From Macrophomina tecta (taxonomy: Eukaryota; Ascomycota; Dothideomycetes; Botryosphaeriales; Botryosphaeriaceae): a DNA stretch of 64,000 nucleotides. The translations under genes and the position numbers were made by a program. The number at the start of each line of letters is the position of its first letter. The first letter of the stretch is position 1. Of this stretch, positions 24,987 to 35,638 are shown one piece after another. The stretch spans positions 2,108,001-2,172,000 of the forward strand of contig JAKSGN010000006.1 of assembly GCA_024180945.1 (NCBI GenBank), read 5' to 3'. The notes under the pieces were generated by a model that saw only the letters and a program-made list of their open reading frames with translations, was not told the origin of the DNA and did no database searches.

Positions 24987-26674
24987 AATCTCCTTCATCT
25001 GTCACCGCCACCAAGATCCTCTCCAGAGTACCTCGGTCCTATATGACCGCATGTAGAACATAGTCCCGATTCCTACATTGTCCAGCAAACAAAGAATATA
25101 TGTTACCGTCCAAAAGATCCCATTCGACTTATCACAACCACCAATCTCCGCGATGCAACACATCCGCCAACCGAACGATTCACGGACGCGGCTCTTGGAA
25201 CGCAAAAAATAAAAATTTTCTTTCGCCAGCTACTCTTGTTCACTTCACGAAATCAACGACTTGTAGCGCGTTGTTTACCACCTCAATTTGGAGCGTGTTT
25301 TGATTATGACGTTTCATCATTAAGCGCAGACCATGTCAGTTCACCAGGAGAAAGGGGCCAAGGTAAAAAAAGGGGGGAGGACAGCTGGGGCGCGGGGCAC
25401 AGAACCACTTTGGCGCTCTAAATTTCTGTTTTATCCATTCATCTTCATTAGTTTTGGGTTGCGTTTTGTTTCCGCCTGTCTTTGTCGATACCGTCGTCGC
25501 TGGCACGCTATTGTTTGTTAGTACGTGGGCGTAGGAGTCACTTTTGTCACAGGGAGGATGGTTTGTTAACCTCCTTTTTCTGCTGTCAGATTAATTTCTT
25601 GTCCAGGTTCATTAGCTTTGGTTTTACTGCGTTGGTTGAGGGTGGTGTTCGTGTTTTGTCCCTTCTCGTCAGAGCAGCAGTTATTTCCGAAGCTCTCTTT
25701 GTTATTGGACGGCGGGCTGCGAATTGAAAGCGATTGAACCAGTTGTCATTTCCCTGTGCTCTGGAAAGAATATGGTTCTATCTCTATTTCTTCTTAAAGA
25801 CATCATCTTACGAACTCCCAATTCCCTCTCATGCCCACGGATTCTTGTCTCTCCTTCTATGTCTCTCTACGTTGCACCCTCACCCTCCCTTTGTCTCTGA
25901 AGGGAGATGTGTAAATGGGTCTTGTTTCGCTCCTTTCTGGTTATTTCTTCTCTTCACTCCTCCTTTCGCCGTTCCACCGATCTATCATTTGTGTCTCTGC
26001 TACCTGTTAGTCGGCGATGTTGATGATGATGTGACGAACGATTTGAATGAGTCCGTTTTCGATGTACGTGTATGAAGCTTGCTGCTACTGTCCGCTTTTG
26101 ATGAGTGTGATGATTTCTTCCGCTGCTGCTAGAACTATTGCTGTTGCCCTGTTTTTCCACCGTCTACTCTTCTAGCCTCCGGGTCGCGTCAAACAACTGT
26201 CCTTTGTTCTTCCTGTTGAGTGATCTGACCCGATTTGTGTGAGCACGTTTGCGTGTGCTCGTCCCCCCTTTCAGCTTGAGACCTGAATGCGTTGTCTTCT
26301 TCTTCTTTTTTCTTTTCTTTTTTTTTTTTTACCACCTCCTCTGCGTTTGCTCCCGTTCTCCATGGCACCGCCTGGTTCTTTTCTCTTGTGTTGCAGGAAG
26401 CTTTATTCTTGAGGCTGATGTTCTCTTTAGAGCGCCGAGGTTTGGCTCGAATGCTATCGGCGGCACTTTGTGACCGTCATGTTGGCGATATACTTGTATG
26501 GAAGTACTTCTTGTGTTGGGCTCTTTTGCGACTTCAATAAGATTACACGAGAGAAATCATTGTGCCTTGCATGAACATGTGACCCGCGATGAAGTAGGAA
26601 GGATCAGAAAATCTAAACCTTTATTAAGCGGCTCTGAAGACTGCAAAATCGTAAACGAGGAAAACATATCGGCA
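24987..26674. other. Convergent intergenic region
   Basis: This lies between the 3' ends of adenylate cyclase and the acyl-CoA ligase. It is T-rich and pyrimidine-rich on the plus strand (for example 26,290-26,332), with short open frames lacking protein character. Nothing beyond 3' UTRs is supportable. Confidence 0.55.
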
Positions 26675-28619
26675 TTACAACATGGCCTTCTCTGCCACAC
26701 CGTCTCTCACCAAAACACCTTTCTCCGCGCTCTTGGCTCTATCCCTTAACACCCTTCTCAGAATCTTACCACTGGCACTCTTCGGGATCTCATCTACAAA
26801 CTCGACTTCTCTCAGTCTCTTATACCGCACTTTGTTTTCTTTCACGTATTTAAGCAGCTCTCTCCCCACCTTTTCACTCTTATCAACGCCCGGCTTGAGC
26901 ACCACATACGCCTTTGGCACCTCCCCCGCATACTCATCCTCAACCCCCAACACCGCCGCGTCCTCTACTTTCTTATGCCCCAGTAGCAAATCCTCTAGCT
27001 CCGCCGGTGCAACCCCAATACCCTTGACTTTGATCATCTCCTTGATTCTATCAAGGATGGTAATAAGTCCATCCTCATCAATCGCGCCCTGATCGCCCGT
27101 GTGCAGCCACCCCTCCTCGTCAAAGGTGTCCCTCGTCGCCTTCTCATTGCCCAGGTAGCCCATCACGACCTGCGGACCCCTCGCAAGGATCTCGCCCGGC
27201 TCGCCCACGCCTGCCTCGGTGCCGTCACCCTTGACGATCTTTACCTCGGTGCTCGCGACGATTGTGCCGACGGCATGTGCGTAGCGGAAGTCGTACAGGT
27301 GCGGCGGATGCGCGGTGATGCAGCTGCAGCTCTCCGTCATGCCGTACCCCTGCTTGAAGCCCGTCCCAGGGAATTTTTGCTTCAGGAGCGCCAGGATTTC
27401 GGCAGAGAGGGGCGCCGCACCCGAAGAGAAGCGGCGCACGCACGAGAGGTCGTAGTCGGCGACGATGGGGTCGCGCACAAGGCGGATGAGGATGGGCGGG
27501 ACGAGGAGCAGCTCGCCGATGCGGTGTCGCTGGATGGCCGCGAGCATGCTGGGCATGGTGAAGTAGGGGAGCATGACGACAGTCGCGTTGATGAGGATTG
27601 GCAGGTGAAGGACGTGGACGAGGCCCGTGATGTGGAAGGACGGGAGGACAGCGAGGACCTTATCGTGGTCAGGCGGCGTAATTTGCTGGATTTGGAGGCA
27701 TTGCGCGATGACGTTTTGGTGGGAGATCATGACCTGTGGCCAAGTATGTCAGCCGTTATCCCATGGGCGGTACTGATGTTGTTACGTTCGTCACCTCATC
27801 CCCTCTCAGAGCGTGCAGAAAGAGTGCGGCGAACTCAGCACAGGGAATACTCACAGCCTTGGGCAATCCTGTAGTCCCCGAACTAAAACTCAAAAAGCCA
27901 CAAACATCCCCATTTCTCTGCCCGGCCGGGATCCTGAAAGCCTCGACCTGCCCCGCCTCACCCTGCGTTCTCCCCCACTCCGCCAACCTCTCCACCGTCT
28001 CAAACTCTCCGTCCGCCTCCCCTTCCAGAAGAAGAATCTTCTCCCTCCCCAGCCCCGCCTTCTCCGCAGCCCTGACCGCGACATCGACGCTGCCCCTGCC
28101 CATGACCAAGAACTGCGCCTTCGCCGTCTTGAGCGCGTACGCCATCTCGTCAACGCCATATGTGGGGCTGGCGCCCGACACGACGGCGCCAGCCCGCAGC
28201 GCGCCGTGCATGGCGATGGGGTACCAGACGCTATTCTGCGAGAAGAGCGAGACGGTGTCACCAGGCCGGAGGCCATACTTGCGGACGAGCGCGGTGGAGA
28301 GGTAGGTGGTGAGTTGCTTGACGGCGAGCCAGTCAAGGCGTTCGCCGGTCGTAGCGTCGAGGTAGGCGCCGAGGGAAGGAGCCGGGAAGCGCTGGAGCGG
28401 GGAGTAAGGGGAGTCGAAGAGCCAGGTCCATGTCGTTAGGTCTGTGGGGACTGTGTAGATGCGTGAGTTTTTTTCTTTTTCTTTTTCTTTTCTTTTTTTT
28501 TTTTTTTGTGTGTGTGTGTGTTTTGGGGAGGGGTATGGTTTGAAATGGGAGCTTTGAGATGAATGGAAAAGCGGGAGTGTACCCTCTATATCCGGCTGGC
28601 GGGACTTGAAGATGGGCAT
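26675..28619 (-). CDS. 4-coumarate-CoA-ligase-like AMP-dependent acyl-CoA synthetase
   Basis: Three exons on the minus strand (28619-28583, 28450-27855, 27733-26675) give 563 residues. The enzyme adenylates a carboxylic acid and transfers it to CoA; fungal relatives act on fatty, phenylpropenoic or other aromatic acids, and the substrate cannot be read from sequence. Signatures: the start MPIFKS typical of this fungal group, the P-loop SFSSGTTGLPKAV (about 200-212), GYGMTES, HTGDQGAIDEDG, DRIKEMIKVKG, and the catalytic lysine in SASGKILRR near the C-terminus. Intron 1 (132 nt) contains a homopurine run and a CA repeat; splicing it gives PDIE-VPTDLTTW. Intron 2 (119 nt) splits the P-loop segment precisely at KAV-MISHQN. 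The C-terminus is Ala-Met-Leu, not the Ser-Lys-Leu-type peroxisomal signal many relatives have, so its compartment is unclear. It is divergent from a dehydrogenase-like gene 383 bp away. Confidence 0.93.
28464..28521. repeat. Poly-T/TTTTTC and GT microsatellite inside an intron
   Basis: A T-rich run followed by about seven GT units lies wholly within intron 1 of the acyl-CoA ligase. On the coding strand it is CA then A-rich, placed between branch region and acceptor. Confidence 0.8.
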
Positions 28620-29002
28620 TTCGAAGAGTCAATTGGGATTGCAAGCTTAGACAAGAGGAGTTGAGGAAATGTATAAGTGAATTTAAGAGCCGTTGGACGT
28701 AATATGATAAGAAGCAGAGGTGGAGAAATAGAAGTTTTACCGAGGCCTGGCTAAATGTAGCGCTCTGCGGGCTGCAAGCCTCACGACCAAAGATCCAATT
28801 GAGTCCCCATGGCGTCGGATCACCGCTCAGTGGCACTCGGGTTTAGGACTGCGGGGAAGGTGGGTGCGGTATGGAGGAGATCAGCCCCGCGGGGAAAGCA
28901 AATCCCTGCCCCGCCCGTCCCGCTTCCGACGACCGACGACCGACGACCGACCCCCGCCATCAATTCATATCGAGCTTAACGTGCAACCACGTCTCGTCTC
29001 AA
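28620..29002. promoter_or_regulatory. Shared promoter of the acyl-CoA ligase and dehydrogenase-like genes
   Basis: 383 bp separate the two divergent start codons. A short direct repeat of CGACCGA/CGACGAC units lies near 28,927-28,953. No binding site for a known regulator is certain. Confidence 0.4.
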
Positions 29003-29971
29003 ATGTCTTCCAACAGTGGCAGCGCTCCTTATGTCGACCACGATACCCGCATAACCCTCATCGGCGCCGGCACTATTGGCCTCTCTTTCGCGGCCTTGCA
29101 CCTCCAATTCCTCGCGTCGCCCTCTCAACTCACCATCCTCGACACGCGGCCCGACCTCGAGGAGTATGTCGCGTCCACGCTGCCAAAGTACCTGCCTGCC
29201 TCGTTCCGCGGCTCCATACCGTCGCTTCGGCTGACTGCCTCCCTCGCCGACGCCGTGCGGGACGCGGACATCGTGCAAGAGCAAGGCCCCGAGAACCTGC
29301 CCTTCAAAGCCTCGATATGGAAAGAAGTGGCCAAGAACGCGCAGAAGCCCTCGGCGCTCTTCTGGAGCAGCACGTCGGGCATCACGGCGTCCGCGCAAGC
29401 CGAAGGCGCGGAGCTCGACGACGGCGCCGCGGCGCGGCTGATCGTCGTGCACCCGTACAACCCGCCGCACATCATGCCGCTGCTCGAGGTGGTGCCGGGC
29501 GCGAAGACGGGGCCAGAGACGGTAGAGAGGACGTTGAATTTCTGGAGGCGGCGCCGGCGGGAGCCGGTCGTGCTAAAGAAGGAGTGTGCAGGATTCGTGG
29601 CAAATAGGTTGGCTTTCGCGCTGCTGCGGGAGTCGGTCCATTTGGTGAATGAGGGCATTGTGAGCGTGGAGGAGCTGGATCGCCTTGTGCAGACGAGCAT
29701 GGGCCCGAGATGGGCTGTTGCGGGCCCTTTTAAAAGCTACCATGCCGGCGGCGGGCCGGGAGGCCTGGAGGCCTTCTTCAAGAACATAGGCGGCACAGTA
29801 CAGGGGTGCTGGGATGACTCCGGTAAAGAAAATGTAGGCGAAGGATGGGAGCGGGAGATCTTCAGGCAAGCCAAAGAAGCATACGGTGTTGCGGACACAT
29901 CAGAGAGAGATCACTTGACGAGAGCCGTGCTGGAAGCTGCTCAATCTAAGCAACGACAGGGAGACTCTTAA
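29003..29971 (+). CDS. 3-hydroxyacyl-CoA-dehydrogenase-fold protein (gulonate dehydrogenase/lambda-crystallin-like)
   Basis: One exon encodes 322 residues. The N-terminus has an NAD-binding Rossmann motif, TLIGAGTIGLSFAALHL (about 15-31), and the middle has the catalytic-type HPYNPPHIMPLLEVV. That form, with Asn-Pro-Pro-His, is typical of the L-gulonate 3-dehydrogenase/lambda-crystallin branch rather than classic beta-oxidation enzymes. KKECAGFVANRLAFALLRE begins the C-terminal dimerisation domain. The frame is open upstream for 44 codons to an earlier ATG, but the sequence there is low-complexity; the ATG before Ser-Ser-Asn-Ser-Gly lies just ahead of the conserved fold and is preferred. Substrate could be a hydroxyacyl-CoA or a sugar acid. 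The divergent ligase neighbour makes an acyl-CoA substrate plausible, but that is inference. No C-terminal peroxisomal signal is seen. Confidence 0.88.
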   Translation: MSSNSGSAPYVDHDTRITLIGAGTIGLSFAALHLQFLASPSQLTILDTRPDLEEYVASTLPKYLPASFRGSIPSLRLTASLADAVRDADIVQEQGPENLPFKASIWKEVAKNAQKPSALFWSSTSGITASAQAEGAELDDGAAARLIVVHPYNPPHIMPLLEVVPGAKTGPETVERTLNFWRRRRREPVVLKKECAGFVANRLAFALLRESVHLVNEGIVSVEELDRLVQTSMGPRWAVAGPFKSYHAGGGPGGLEAFFKNIGGTVQGCWDDSGKENVGEGWEREIFRQAKEAYGVADTSERDHLTRAVLEAAQSKQRQGDS

Positions 29972-30474
29972 TCAACTCCCAGTCCACCCGGCTCTGTACC
30001 TACTCGTAATGCCCAGAACGTAGGTAATCTAAGCCACGAAAAATAATGTGATGCTTTGCGGAGTTAGCGCAGTCATCCGGACGTTAATGATGAAGGCGAT
30101 GAGAGCATTCCTATCCGGATGACTGCCTCGACTTTCCGCTCTTACCTGGGGCCGGGTTCGCGTATTTCGGTTTCTTGAGACACCATGCTGCTACTCAGCT
30201 TGGTCTAGAGGACAGTCACATTCACCTGAGTTCGTATAAAAGCAGAAGGTTGCGTACGTCTTACGAAGTTTACTCCCGTATCCTGCAGTGAATTGTTACA
30301 AAGCTTATCGTTGAAGTGTCCAGTGCCGAAATGTGCTGTCAGAATCCTAAAAGGCGATTAAGAAGCTGGCGTAGTTTCAACTCCGAAATAAAACGCCCTC
30401 GCTAACGCGACCAAGAAGAACGGACGGCATAATGGACTCGAGCCGTGATACATTCTCAACACCAGCAGGGACAC
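29972..30474. other. Convergent intergenic region containing an inverted repeat
   Basis: It lies between the dehydrogenase-like gene and the 2EXR-like gene. It has no coding frame of interest. A 13-bp perfect inverted repeat begins 98 bases after the dehydrogenase stop codon and is listed separately. Confidence 0.6.
30069..30126. repeat. 13-bp perfect inverted repeat with 32-base spacer
   Basis: GCAGTCATCCGGA at 30069-30081 is the exact reverse complement of TCCGGATGACTGC at 30114-30126. Transcribed from either side it would form a stable stem in the 3' region of one of two convergent genes. It could act in 3' end formation, or be the trace of a small foldback element. Confidence 0.75.
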
Positions 30475-31526
30475 TCAATCAGGATTCAACGTATTCATCT
30501 TATCACCAGAGAGCGCACTGGCCGATCTGTCGGACTTGAAGCTCATGGTTACGATGTAATAGTCAATGGTGTCCTGGTTGCCATGTGCTAGGCGCCACTT
30601 GACACCGCCAAAGTCTGCGGCCCCGGTCCACTCGGAGTACTTGGGGGGCTCAGAAGGAGCAAGCACGGCGCCGTCCTCGAGGTGAAAGCGCCAATACTTG
30701 GCCTTGGTGTCGATGATGTCGTCCAGCTGGTGCTTCTTGCGCTGCAGAGTCTCAAATTCGACGACCAGCTCATTCAGACACGAAGGGAATTTCACGTTGG
30801 GCGGACAGAGGCCGCAGCGCCAGGTATCCAGAATCATCAGCGGCTTATCATTAGGCCAGCCATACCAGGACGTGTGGCGAATAGTGATGGTGATGCGTTT
30901 TGGACGGAACTGGGGCAGTGGCGTGTACCAATGACCGTTGGGCCGACGCACGAAGAAGTGGACGTGGTTGAGAAGAGCGGTGTTCCTCGCCGTCAACTCT
31001 GCGAAACGCCACTTCGGGGCGGCAGGCGGACCGCGATCTTCCCAAACAGGCAAGGTGGCAGTTGACAGAGGGATGGCATTAGTCTCCCAGTAAGCCAAGC
31101 GACACGTGGCGAGAAGGTCGGTGTAGACGCGGAAGGCGTGAGTGTAGCCGGGACGATAGTACCAGCTGTTTGCTGGGTACGGGCGAGACAAGTCAAGATG
31201 TTGCGAGACAGCAAGGTTGAAGATGTAGTTGCGAAGCTCGGGCGGGAGCTTCGACCACAAAGGCGACTGGCGCTGCGACAGAGCATTGGAGGGGTTGATT
31301 GCCAGAAGCTGGCGGCGCAGTCGACGGCGCTCGCGTCGGTCGGGCTGCTCGCTGGAATGGTATCTCTGTTAGCGAAGTGAGAAGCAGAGGCGGCGGGTGC
31401 CGGTAGCAGGGCTGCGGCAGGCAAGGGGACGTACTGGGCAAGCGCCAGGGGCTCAGAGGGCGCGAGGCTCGAATGCACGGCGGCGTCGGGCTCAGCGAGC
31501 GTCCTGGCCGGGGCTAGGTCGTGCAT
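30475..31526 (-). CDS. 2EXR/F-box-like domain protein
   Basis: Two exons on the minus strand (31526-31435, 31351-30475) give 322 residues. The first exon is short and acidic/alanine-rich. After an 83-nt intron (GTACGT donor, GCTAACA branch, CCAG acceptor) the protein continues RRLRRQLLAINPSNALSQRQ, then SPLWSKLPPELRNYIFNLAV, a Leu-Pro-x-Glu-hydrophobic helix like that of F-box and 2EXR proteins. This is followed by a Tyr/Trp-rich region with TCRLAYWETNAIPL. Such proteins are numerous in Dothideomycetes and related fungi, and most have no known function; the F-box-like part could bind Skp1, but that is not shown. No start ATG exists in the second exon before the domain, which supports the splice. 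It is divergent from the inositol monophosphatase gene with 1.1 kb between. Confidence 0.85.
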
Positions 31527-32624
31527 GATGGTGGCCGGACAGCGGGTCCATTGGCGTGGTTAGAGAGCAGCGCGGAGTGGAGTGTGAGTCGGCGAGTGCG
31601 TGAGCAGCAGGCGGCCTCGGCCTCGGCCACGGACGGCCCCGCATCGCCTGCACTGCGCCCGCGCCCCGGCCCGCCTCTGTTCCGGCGCAATCGAGGCCGT
31701 TGAGTACTTGCATCTGAACGGCTGCGTGCACTGCCCATGGCCCGGCCAGGTCCTTGGTTGAGGGAGGTTCCCTTCCTGCCAGGCCCCGACCTCGTCCGCG
31801 CTGTCGCCGCCAGCGGCGCCTGCGCGGCTTCGATTCAGGCTGAGCGTTCCGTTTGCTCCTGGGCAGCCGTCTCGGCCCGCAACGTGCAGGCTGCAGCGAT
31901 CGTCACGGGGCGTGCATCGTAGCAAAACCTTATCCTTAGCGAGCCGGCCGCGAGCTGCGGTGGCTGCAAAGACTGACCGCGCGAGGTGCCGAACGGCGAG
32001 AACGACGGTGAGCTGCGGAGGTGGTGGAGAACGACAGCTGGCCCAATCGGGAGCGCGGCGCCGCCCACGACAGCCTTTTTTCCTTCTCCACCGCGACGGG
32101 CAACCTTACAGTCGCGCCTTCTTGCTTCCAACGAAAAAGGCCCGGCTTTGTGTGCGATGCCGTCTCACACGTGGCTTCCCGCCGCCTTATCCCCGCCCTT
32201 ATCAATCGTCCGCCTTGCCCAGTCGGGGCATCCGTCAACACCATTATTTCCACCCGCTCCGCTCTTCGCCCGTGCCCACTCGCTGCCGCCTCCACGCCTC
32301 GAGCTCTGTCCCTGCCCACGGCACCCTCTCGCTTCCATTAATTTGCCCCCACACTTGCCACCGGTTAAGCCCTCTCCTTCACAACAAACTGCAACTCTGA
32401 TCCCCCCGCATGCATGGTCCGCCAGTGCCGACCAGGACCGGTGCTACCATACAGCCCCGTCTCGCTCCTCGCTCCCGCGCCTAAACACTGCCCTACCACA
32501 TCGCCTGTCGCTCTCGGCTTTGTTCACGCACAGTGCAAACACTTCGCCCTACATTAGGCTACATTACCCGTCCCAGCCCCTGCTCTGCCACTCCAAACGT
32601 TCCGCTCCGTTTTCTACATCCAGA
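31527..32624. other. GC-rich intergenic region between divergent genes
   Basis: No separate gene is visible. Open frames run into the inositol monophosphatase frame from 31,986 onward, but the sequence before its conserved start is rich in Pro/Ser/Arg and pyrimidine runs typical of leader DNA. Confidence 0.5.
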
Positions 32625-33680
32625 ATGTCCTACAGCGCCGACCACTCCGACGTGTCGAGCCTCGTCGACTCGCCTACATCCACCTATCCGCAGACTGTGC
32701 AGGAGACTCCTCTCACCAGCGCGGAAAACTCCGTTTTCGACCTCGCCGATGTCGACGACCTCCTCCTCGAGTCCCTCTGCGGCGGCCACCCACTTGAGAG
32801 CGTGGAACAGACCCTGATCAGCATCGCCCGCCGGGCCGGTGACATGATCCTGGCTGCCGATCCGGCTGTCGACGACTCCGACACCAAGAACAACTCCAGC
32901 GACCGTGTCACCGCCACCGACAAGGCCGTCGAAGACATGGTCTACCAAACCGTCTGCGCCACCTACCCCAAGTTCGACTTCCTGGGCGAGGAGAGCTTCA
33001 AGGATGGCACCAAGCTGACCGACGCCCCTACCATCGTCGCCGATCCCATCGACGGCACTCTCAACTTCATCCACGGCTTCCCAAACACGGCCATCTCGCT
33101 CGCCCTGACCGTTAGCCACAAGCCGGTGGTCGGCGTCGTCTACAACCCCTTCCGCGGCGACCTCTTCACCGCCATCAAGGGCAAAGGCGCCTTCCTCACC
33201 CGCCACGACGGCCGCCGCATTCCGCTGCCCAGCAAGCGCACGCCCTCCCCGCTGACCTCTCTCAACGACTGCCTCGTCGCCGTCGAGTGGGGCAACCAGC
33301 GCAGCGGGCCCAACTGGGACCTGCGCACCTCGGTCCACAAGAAGCTCCTCTCCTCGCGCGCCGACGGCGGCGCTATGGTGCACAGCGTGCGCAGCTCTGG
33401 TTCCGCCGCCCTAGACTTCTGCTACGTCGCCGCCGGCTGGATTGACGTCTTTTGGGAGGCCGGTGTCTGGATCTGGGACATCTGCGCCGGCTGGATCATC
33501 CTCCAGGAGGCCGGTGGCCTCGTCGCCTCCACCAACCCGGGCGACTGGGAACCGGAGCTCGAGGGCCGCTGCTACCTTGCCGTCAGGGCCGCTCCGAGCG
33601 TCACTGACCAGAAGAACGTGGTCGAGGAGCTGTGGGGGTTGATGGATGGGAAGAGCTTCACTTACCCGGTGAAGAAGTGA
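32625..33680 (+). CDS. Inositol monophosphatase
   Basis: One exon encodes 351 residues, longer than the roughly 280 of animal enzymes because of a Ser/Asp-rich N-terminal extension of about 50 residues. It hydrolyses myo-inositol monophosphates to inositol and phosphate in the cytosol, using magnesium and blocked by lithium in known members. All three family motifs are present: LGEES near 120, the metal-binding DPIDGTLNFIHGFP near 140, and WDICAGWIILQEAGG near 284. The frame is open 213 codons upstream, but the ATG before Ser-Tyr-Ser-Ala-Asp follows a pyrimidine-rich leader and precedes the first ordered helix, so it is the preferred start. Fungal relatives also occur in quinate clusters; no other quinate gene is here. 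Confidence 0.92.
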   Translation: MSYSADHSDVSSLVDSPTSTYPQTVQETPLTSAENSVFDLADVDDLLLESLCGGHPLESVEQTLISIARRAGDMILAADPAVDDSDTKNNSSDRVTATDKAVEDMVYQTVCATYPKFDFLGEESFKDGTKLTDAPTIVADPIDGTLNFIHGFPNTAISLALTVSHKPVVGVVYNPFRGDLFTAIKGKGAFLTRHDGRRIPLPSKRTPSPLTSLNDCLVAVEWGNQRSGPNWDLRTSVHKKLLSSRADGGAMVHSVRSSGSAALDFCYVAAGWIDVFWEAGVWIWDICAGWIILQEAGGLVASTNPGDWEPELEGRCYLAVRAAPSVTDQKNVVEELWGLMDGKSFTYPVKK

Positions 33681-33974
33681 CGGGCAGTTGCCATGTTTTC
33701 CCTTTTTATTATAAATGTCCGGCGCAACGCTCCCATACGGTATTGAGAGCAGCGCTGGTGGCGGGACTTTTCTTTTCTTTTCTTTTTGCTTTCGTCGCGT
33801 TTTTACCTTAAAATCATAGATTCCAACCATTTCTCTCTTGGGTCTAGAACTCGCTGCGCGAATGGATTTTCCCCGTCGTTGCATCGAAGCGAGCTCTTTG
33901 TATTTTCGGCGCTGGAGCGAGATTTCGATTGTGCAGCGTCTCCGTTTTTGCTTTCCATTCATTCTTCTCTTTTC

Positions 33975-34009
<35 letters not shown>

Positions 34010-35638
34010 AGCGATGCGTTAAAAGGCCGGTAAAGAAGGACTGTAAAGGCAAGAGTGCTCATGAGATACGACACTACCTCCAGAATATCAACGTCTAGCT
34101 TTCATAGCACTTCACTTGTGGCTCTGATTATATGTGAAAGATGGGTATGTGGATTGACAAAAGTGAATAGGAACGTTGCTGGCAGCGTTGTGTATTTTTA
34201 CACTGCCATTCGACGAAAATGCAATATACGAAACATCTCTCTGTTGTAGGACATGCTTCCTACAACAAAGAACCTCATGCTTTAAAGAGGTCCATCATAT
34301 CCGCACAACCAGCGACGTCCTTCGGCTGAAGCTCAGTAGACCCACCTCCCGCGCTTGACCGGCGGCGTCTTCTGCAGGGCGGCGGCGAGACGGTCGGCTA
34401 TGTTGGCGAACATGCGCACGCTGAGGTGGAGCAGGCGGTCTCTTTCGCGGAACGAGTGGTCGTCAGCGTTGAGGGCTTCGATGTGAGGGTTGACAGCTTT
34501 TTTTTTTTTTTTTTTAAGAGGAAAACAAAAAAGTGCAGTTTGAGTGGATGATACTGTTCGCCGCTGTGGCAAAAGAGGGCAGTGGGGTGAGGTTCTCTTG
34601 TGAAGTAGATCAGGGGAGGAGTAAGCTCCAGAAAGGATTCCAGACAAAGCGACATGATATAGGAGTTGATCGGGCGGTATCGTGGGTGCGGGGCAAAGGA
34701 GAATTTGCGAATACTGTCTCAAGACAGTGACAAAAGCTGTAGGGCTGCTCATATTATCGCAAGACAGGCTGGCAAGGTTCGATTCATGCATAAAACTGTA
34801 TGAGAAAAGCGCTCAGGAGGCCTGAGCGGGAGCGCCAAGAGCTCATAAACAGTCAAAACGGTCGTCCGGATGGAATGTGTCAAAATTACAGTCAAATGGC
34901 TGGCTTAATCTCCCACGTTCAGTACAATCACAAAGTGATTTAATTTGTACCCCATTGTACACCGACTTCTGGGTGGGTGGCCTCATATACTGAACTTTAC
35001 CTGCACAGTATGTGGAAATGATGTTGGTTCCTGAGGCCCCACAACAAAGTCACCTGCACGTCGGATCCCGTGGCTCGGACTTCGCTACCACAGAAGGAAT
35101 CTTCCGGCCGCACATTGCTCAAGGAGGGAAAGAGACTGTGAAAGACGAAATGTGGAGCGTGGGATTAAGGGGAAAGTAAATGCAGAAGTAGTCAATCAGA
35201 AAGCAGTTTCGAAGCAGATAAGGAGGGTGCGTGGAGCAAATGAGCAAAACTACGAGTCGCCCCGGACGGCGACCCGCAGAAACCCCCCTCCTCCGATACC
35301 ATAAGGTCGTTGGAGGGGACTTTTTTTTGCGATCCAGAAGCGTGATGGATTGTTGTGTGAGGAAAGTGATCCTGGCGAAAGTTGAACCCGCAGGCCCAGC
35401 AAAGAGCCCTTGGGGTCACCGGTGTCACCAAGAGGACAGGCATGCCGTAGCACCGGTGACAATACAGGCATTGCTTAGATTCTTAATAAACTTCAATTTC
35501 GTAGGCTACAAAGTAGGGTTTCGTGACTGATAGGGATTCGGACGAGCGAAAATGTACATACTACCAACCCATCCCTTTTCTTGAATATCTTAAGAGTGAC
35601 ACTTCGGAACCCTCAGATATCATACGAAGCCAATGACT
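33681..35638. other. Convergent intergenic region with homopolymer tracts
   Basis: It lies between the 3' ends of the inositol monophosphatase and NDR-type kinase genes. It holds a TTTTC repeat with a T run (about 33,966-34,011), a 17-18 base T run (34,498-34,515), an 8-bp-arm hairpin (34,810-34,828), and a possible coding fragment on the minus strand listed separately. Confidence 0.55.
34333..34500 (-). pseudogene. Orphan coding-like fragment, possibly a terminal exon or gene remnant
   Basis: Just after an A run on the minus strand, about 52 codons read with strong coding character: high C/G in third positions, an alternation of charged and hydrophobic residues suggesting a helix (EALNADDHSFRERDRLLHLS, then VRMFANIADRLAAALQK) and a stop after a basic tail. 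Upstream of the A run the same frame loses this character. The A run ends in AAG, a poor acceptor, so I could not connect it to another exon. It may be the last exon of a short gene, a degenerate copy, or chance. I do not recognise the family. Confidence 0.35.

Noticed and set aside
26682..28439. Long plus-strand frames opposite the acyl-CoA ligase
   Set aside because: They are antisense shadows of a gene with all family motifs on the other strand.
32559..33383. 274-codon minus-strand frame opposite inositol monophosphatase
   Set aside because: Shadow frame caused by GC-rich third codon positions of the real gene.
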